Assembly: GCF_000242255.2 (NCBI RefSeq)
Contig: NC_017033.1
Coordinates: 1,612,001-1,676,000 of the forward strand
Length of the DNA stretch: 64,000 nt
Source: Frateuria aurantia DSM 6220
GTDB taxonomy: Bacteria > Pseudomonadota > Gammaproteobacteria > Xanthomonadales > Rhodanobacteraceae
Direction of reading: 5' to 3'
Both the position numbers and the translations under genes were made by a program. Every line of letters starts with the position of its first letter. Positions within the stretch are counted from its first letter, which is position 1. The notes beneath the pieces were generated by a model. That model saw only the letters and a program-made list of their open reading frames with translations. It was not told the origin of the DNA and ran no database searches. Positions 62,541 to 64,000 of the stretch are shown in pieces.

Positions 62541-62588
62541 TTGTGCCCGAGTCACCGGACAGAGGATAATCAGCCTTTGTTGATTATC
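62541..62588 (+). promoter_or_regulatory. folD: Candidate folD promoter overlapping a palindrome
   Basis: TTGTGC (62541-62546) and GATAAT (62565-62570) are 18 bp apart. The -10 lies inside an inverted repeat, GATAATCA at 62565-62572 and TGATTATC at 62581-62588, with an 8-base spacer. A repressor bound there would block the promoter; the same repeat could also fold in the short mRNA leader, 10 bases before the ATG. No regulator is identified. Confidence 0.4.
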
Positions 62589-62598
62589 TCCGGCTCCG

Positions 62599-63456
62599 AT
62601 GACTGCACGCATTCTTGACGGCAAGCGTATTGCCAATGAACTCCTGGATCAGATCGCCGGCCGTGTCGCGGCCCGTCAAGAGCAAGGGCTGCGCACGCCG
62701 GGTCTGGCCGTGATCCTGGTCGGAAGCGACCCGGCTTCGGCGGTCTATGTCCGCAACAAGCGGCGGGCCTGCGACCAGGTCGGCTTCAACTCCTTCGGCT
62801 TTGACCTGCCGGCCGAAACCCCGCAGGACGAGTTGTTCGCACTGATCGACCGCCTCAATGCCGATCCGGACGTGCATGGCATTCTTGTTCAGTCGCCGCT
62901 GCCGCCTCATATCGACGAGGATGCCCTGGTCGACCGGATCGACCCGAGCAAGGATGTTGACGGCTTCCAGGCCATCAATATCGGCCGGCTGGCGCTGCGC
63001 CGTTTCGGTTTGCGTCCCTGCACCCCGAAGGGTGTCATGACTTTGCTGGGCCATACCGACCAGCCGGTGCGCGGCAAGCATGCCGTCATTGTCGGGGTCT
63101 CCAATCATGTCGGCCGCCCGCTGGGTCTGGAACTGCTGATCGCCGGTGCGACCACGACTTCATGCCATCGCTTCACTCCTGACCTGGAAGCGCATGTCCG
63201 CCGCGCCGACATCGTAGTGGTCGCGGTCGGCAAGCCTGGTCTGGTCAAGGGCGAGTGGATCAAGCCCGGTGCCGTGGTGGTTGATGTCGGCATCAACCGG
63301 CTGGATGACGGCCGTCTGGTCGGCGACGTGGAATTCGAGACCGCTGCCGAGCGCGCTGGCTGGATCACGCCGGTGCCGGGCGGTGTCGGTCCGATGACCG
63401 TGGCCACCCTGATCGAAAACACCCTGGAAGCAGCCGAGATGGCTGACGCCGGCTGA
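62599..63456 (+). CDS. folD: Methylenetetrahydrofolate dehydrogenase/cyclohydrolase FolD
   Basis: The 285-residue bifunctional enzyme interconverts methylene- and formyl-tetrahydrofolate with NADP. It has the catalytic YVRNK (Tyr-x3-Lys), [32 protein letters not shown], the cofactor loop SNHVGRPLG and the C-terminal [19 protein letters not shown]. It links to thyA, folA and gcvPB elsewhere in the window through the one-carbon pool. Confidence 0.98.
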   Translation: MTARILDGKRIANELLDQIAGRVAARQEQGLRTPGLAVILVGSDPASAVYVRNKRRACDQVGFNSFGFDLPAETPQDELFALIDRLNADPDVHGILVQSPLPPHIDEDALVDRIDPSKDVDGFQAINIGRLALRRFGLRPCTPKGVMTLLGHTDQPVRGKHAVIVGVSNHVGRPLGLELLIAGATTTSCHRFTPDLEAHVRRADIVVVAVGKPGLVKGEWIKPGAVVVDVGINRLDDGRLVGDVEFETAAERAGWITPVPGGVGPMTVATLIENTLEAAEMADAG

Positions 63457-63567
63457 GTCCGAAGCACATTCCGGTCGGGGGCACGTCAGCACGTCGCACC
63501 CGGCCGCAGGTGCTGGCCCGTCGGGGCGAGGTCGCGTACAATCTCCTCTTTGCGAGTGGTTAAAGAC

Positions 63568-64000
63568 ATGCGTATCCTCGCCGAGGCGCTCACCTATGAT
63601 GACGTCTATCTGGTCCCCGCCCATTCCACCGTATTGCCGCGCGATGTGGACACGTCCACCCGCCTGACCCGCGGCATCCAGCTGAATATTCCGATCATCT
63701 CGGCAGCCATGGATACGGTCACCGAAGCCCGCCTCGCCATCACCATGGCCCAGTGCGGCGGCATCGGCATCATCCACAAGAATCTGACCGCTACCCAGCA
63801 GGCCGCCGAAGTGGCCAAGGTCAAGAAGTTCGAGGCCGGCGTCATCCGCAGCCCGTTCACCGTGGGCCCGGACACCTCGATCCGCGACGTCATGCAGCTG
63901 ACCCGCGCTCAGAACATCTCCGGCGTGCCCGTCGTCGAGGGTGGCCGTCTGGTCGGCATCGTGACCAGTCGCGATCTGCGTTTCGAAAAGCGCCCGGAAG
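63568..64000 (+). CDS. guaB: IMP dehydrogenase, 5' part only
   Basis: The first 144 residues of GuaB are present before the window ends. The enzyme oxidises IMP to XMP, the first committed step to GMP. The start [56 protein letters not shown], and the beginning of the CBS pair ([31 protein letters not shown]) are typical. A TACAAT box at 63537-63542 could be its -10, but no good -35 is seen. Confidence 0.97.
   Translation, partial: MRILAEALTYDDVYLVPAHSTVLPRDVDTSTRLTRGIQLNIPIISAAMDTVTEARLAITMAQCGGIGIIHKNLTATQQAAEVAKVKKFEAGVIRSPFTVGPDTSIRDVMQLTRAQNISGVPVVEGGRLVGIVTSRDLRFEKRPE

Overview
The window is high-GC bacterial chromosome with dense, mostly tightly packed genes, many ATGA/GTGA stop-start overlaps and an unusual number of TTG starts. 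Gene content (RapA, Lgt, LptE, HolA, PqiABC, a RegBA-type regulator pair, CydABX/CydDC, RimO) is gammaproteobacterial. Overall similarity and gene order suggest Xanthomonadales (Lysobacterales), probably Rhodanobacteraceae (Frateuria/Dyella/Rhodanobacter type). That placement is inferred from remembered families, not from a search. I saw no tRNA, rRNA, insertion sequence, prophage or CRISPR array; this is core chromosome with accessory genes inserted in places.

Layout. 1-6830 (minus strand): a MOSC-domain gene cut by the window edge, rapA, then a POT peptide transporter followed by a RegB/RegA (PrrBA) redox two-component pair. 7057-14098: gcvPB, dgkA, lemA plus a TPM-domain protein, a secreted S9 peptidase and lgt. 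14159-21538: a GYF-AIM24 protein, a TolC/HlyD/double ABC-2 permease export operon without an ATPase, and a secretory lipase. 21666-28788: thyA-folA, a CitA-like citrate symporter, a Rieske ferredoxin, a TctDE-like two-component pair, a small secreted glycine-rich protein, a HIT protein and a dienelactone hydrolase. 28997-36647: rimO, DUF3025, a secreted protein of unknown function, the chaperedoxin cnoX and a pqi operon in which PqiA is split into two proteins.

36756-52530 is the conserved housekeeping series leuS-lptE-holA-nadD-rsfS-rlmH-maf, interrupted twice. The cytochrome bd operon (cydA, cydB, a two-helix CydX-like protein, cydD, cydC) lies between nadD and rsfS. A secreted esterase and an AarC-type succinyl-CoA:acetate CoA-transferase lie between rlmH and maf. 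52549-64000 holds a CPBP membrane protease, a TerC-CBS-CorC protein, four glycosyltransferases with a convergent Wzx-type flippase, a DUF2236 protein, a rhodanese-MoeB/ThiF fusion, folD and the 5' part of guaB.

The strongest leads are: (1) the 68-residue CydX-like protein, whose C-terminal helix matches CydX and whose N-terminal helix resembles the separate E. coli subunit CydH, suggesting a fused accessory subunit; (2) an export operon whose two ABC-2 permease halves are fused into one chain with no ATPase beside them; (3) the two respiration/acetate insertions into an otherwise conserved housekeeping operon. I found no wholly new multi-gene defence or mobile system.
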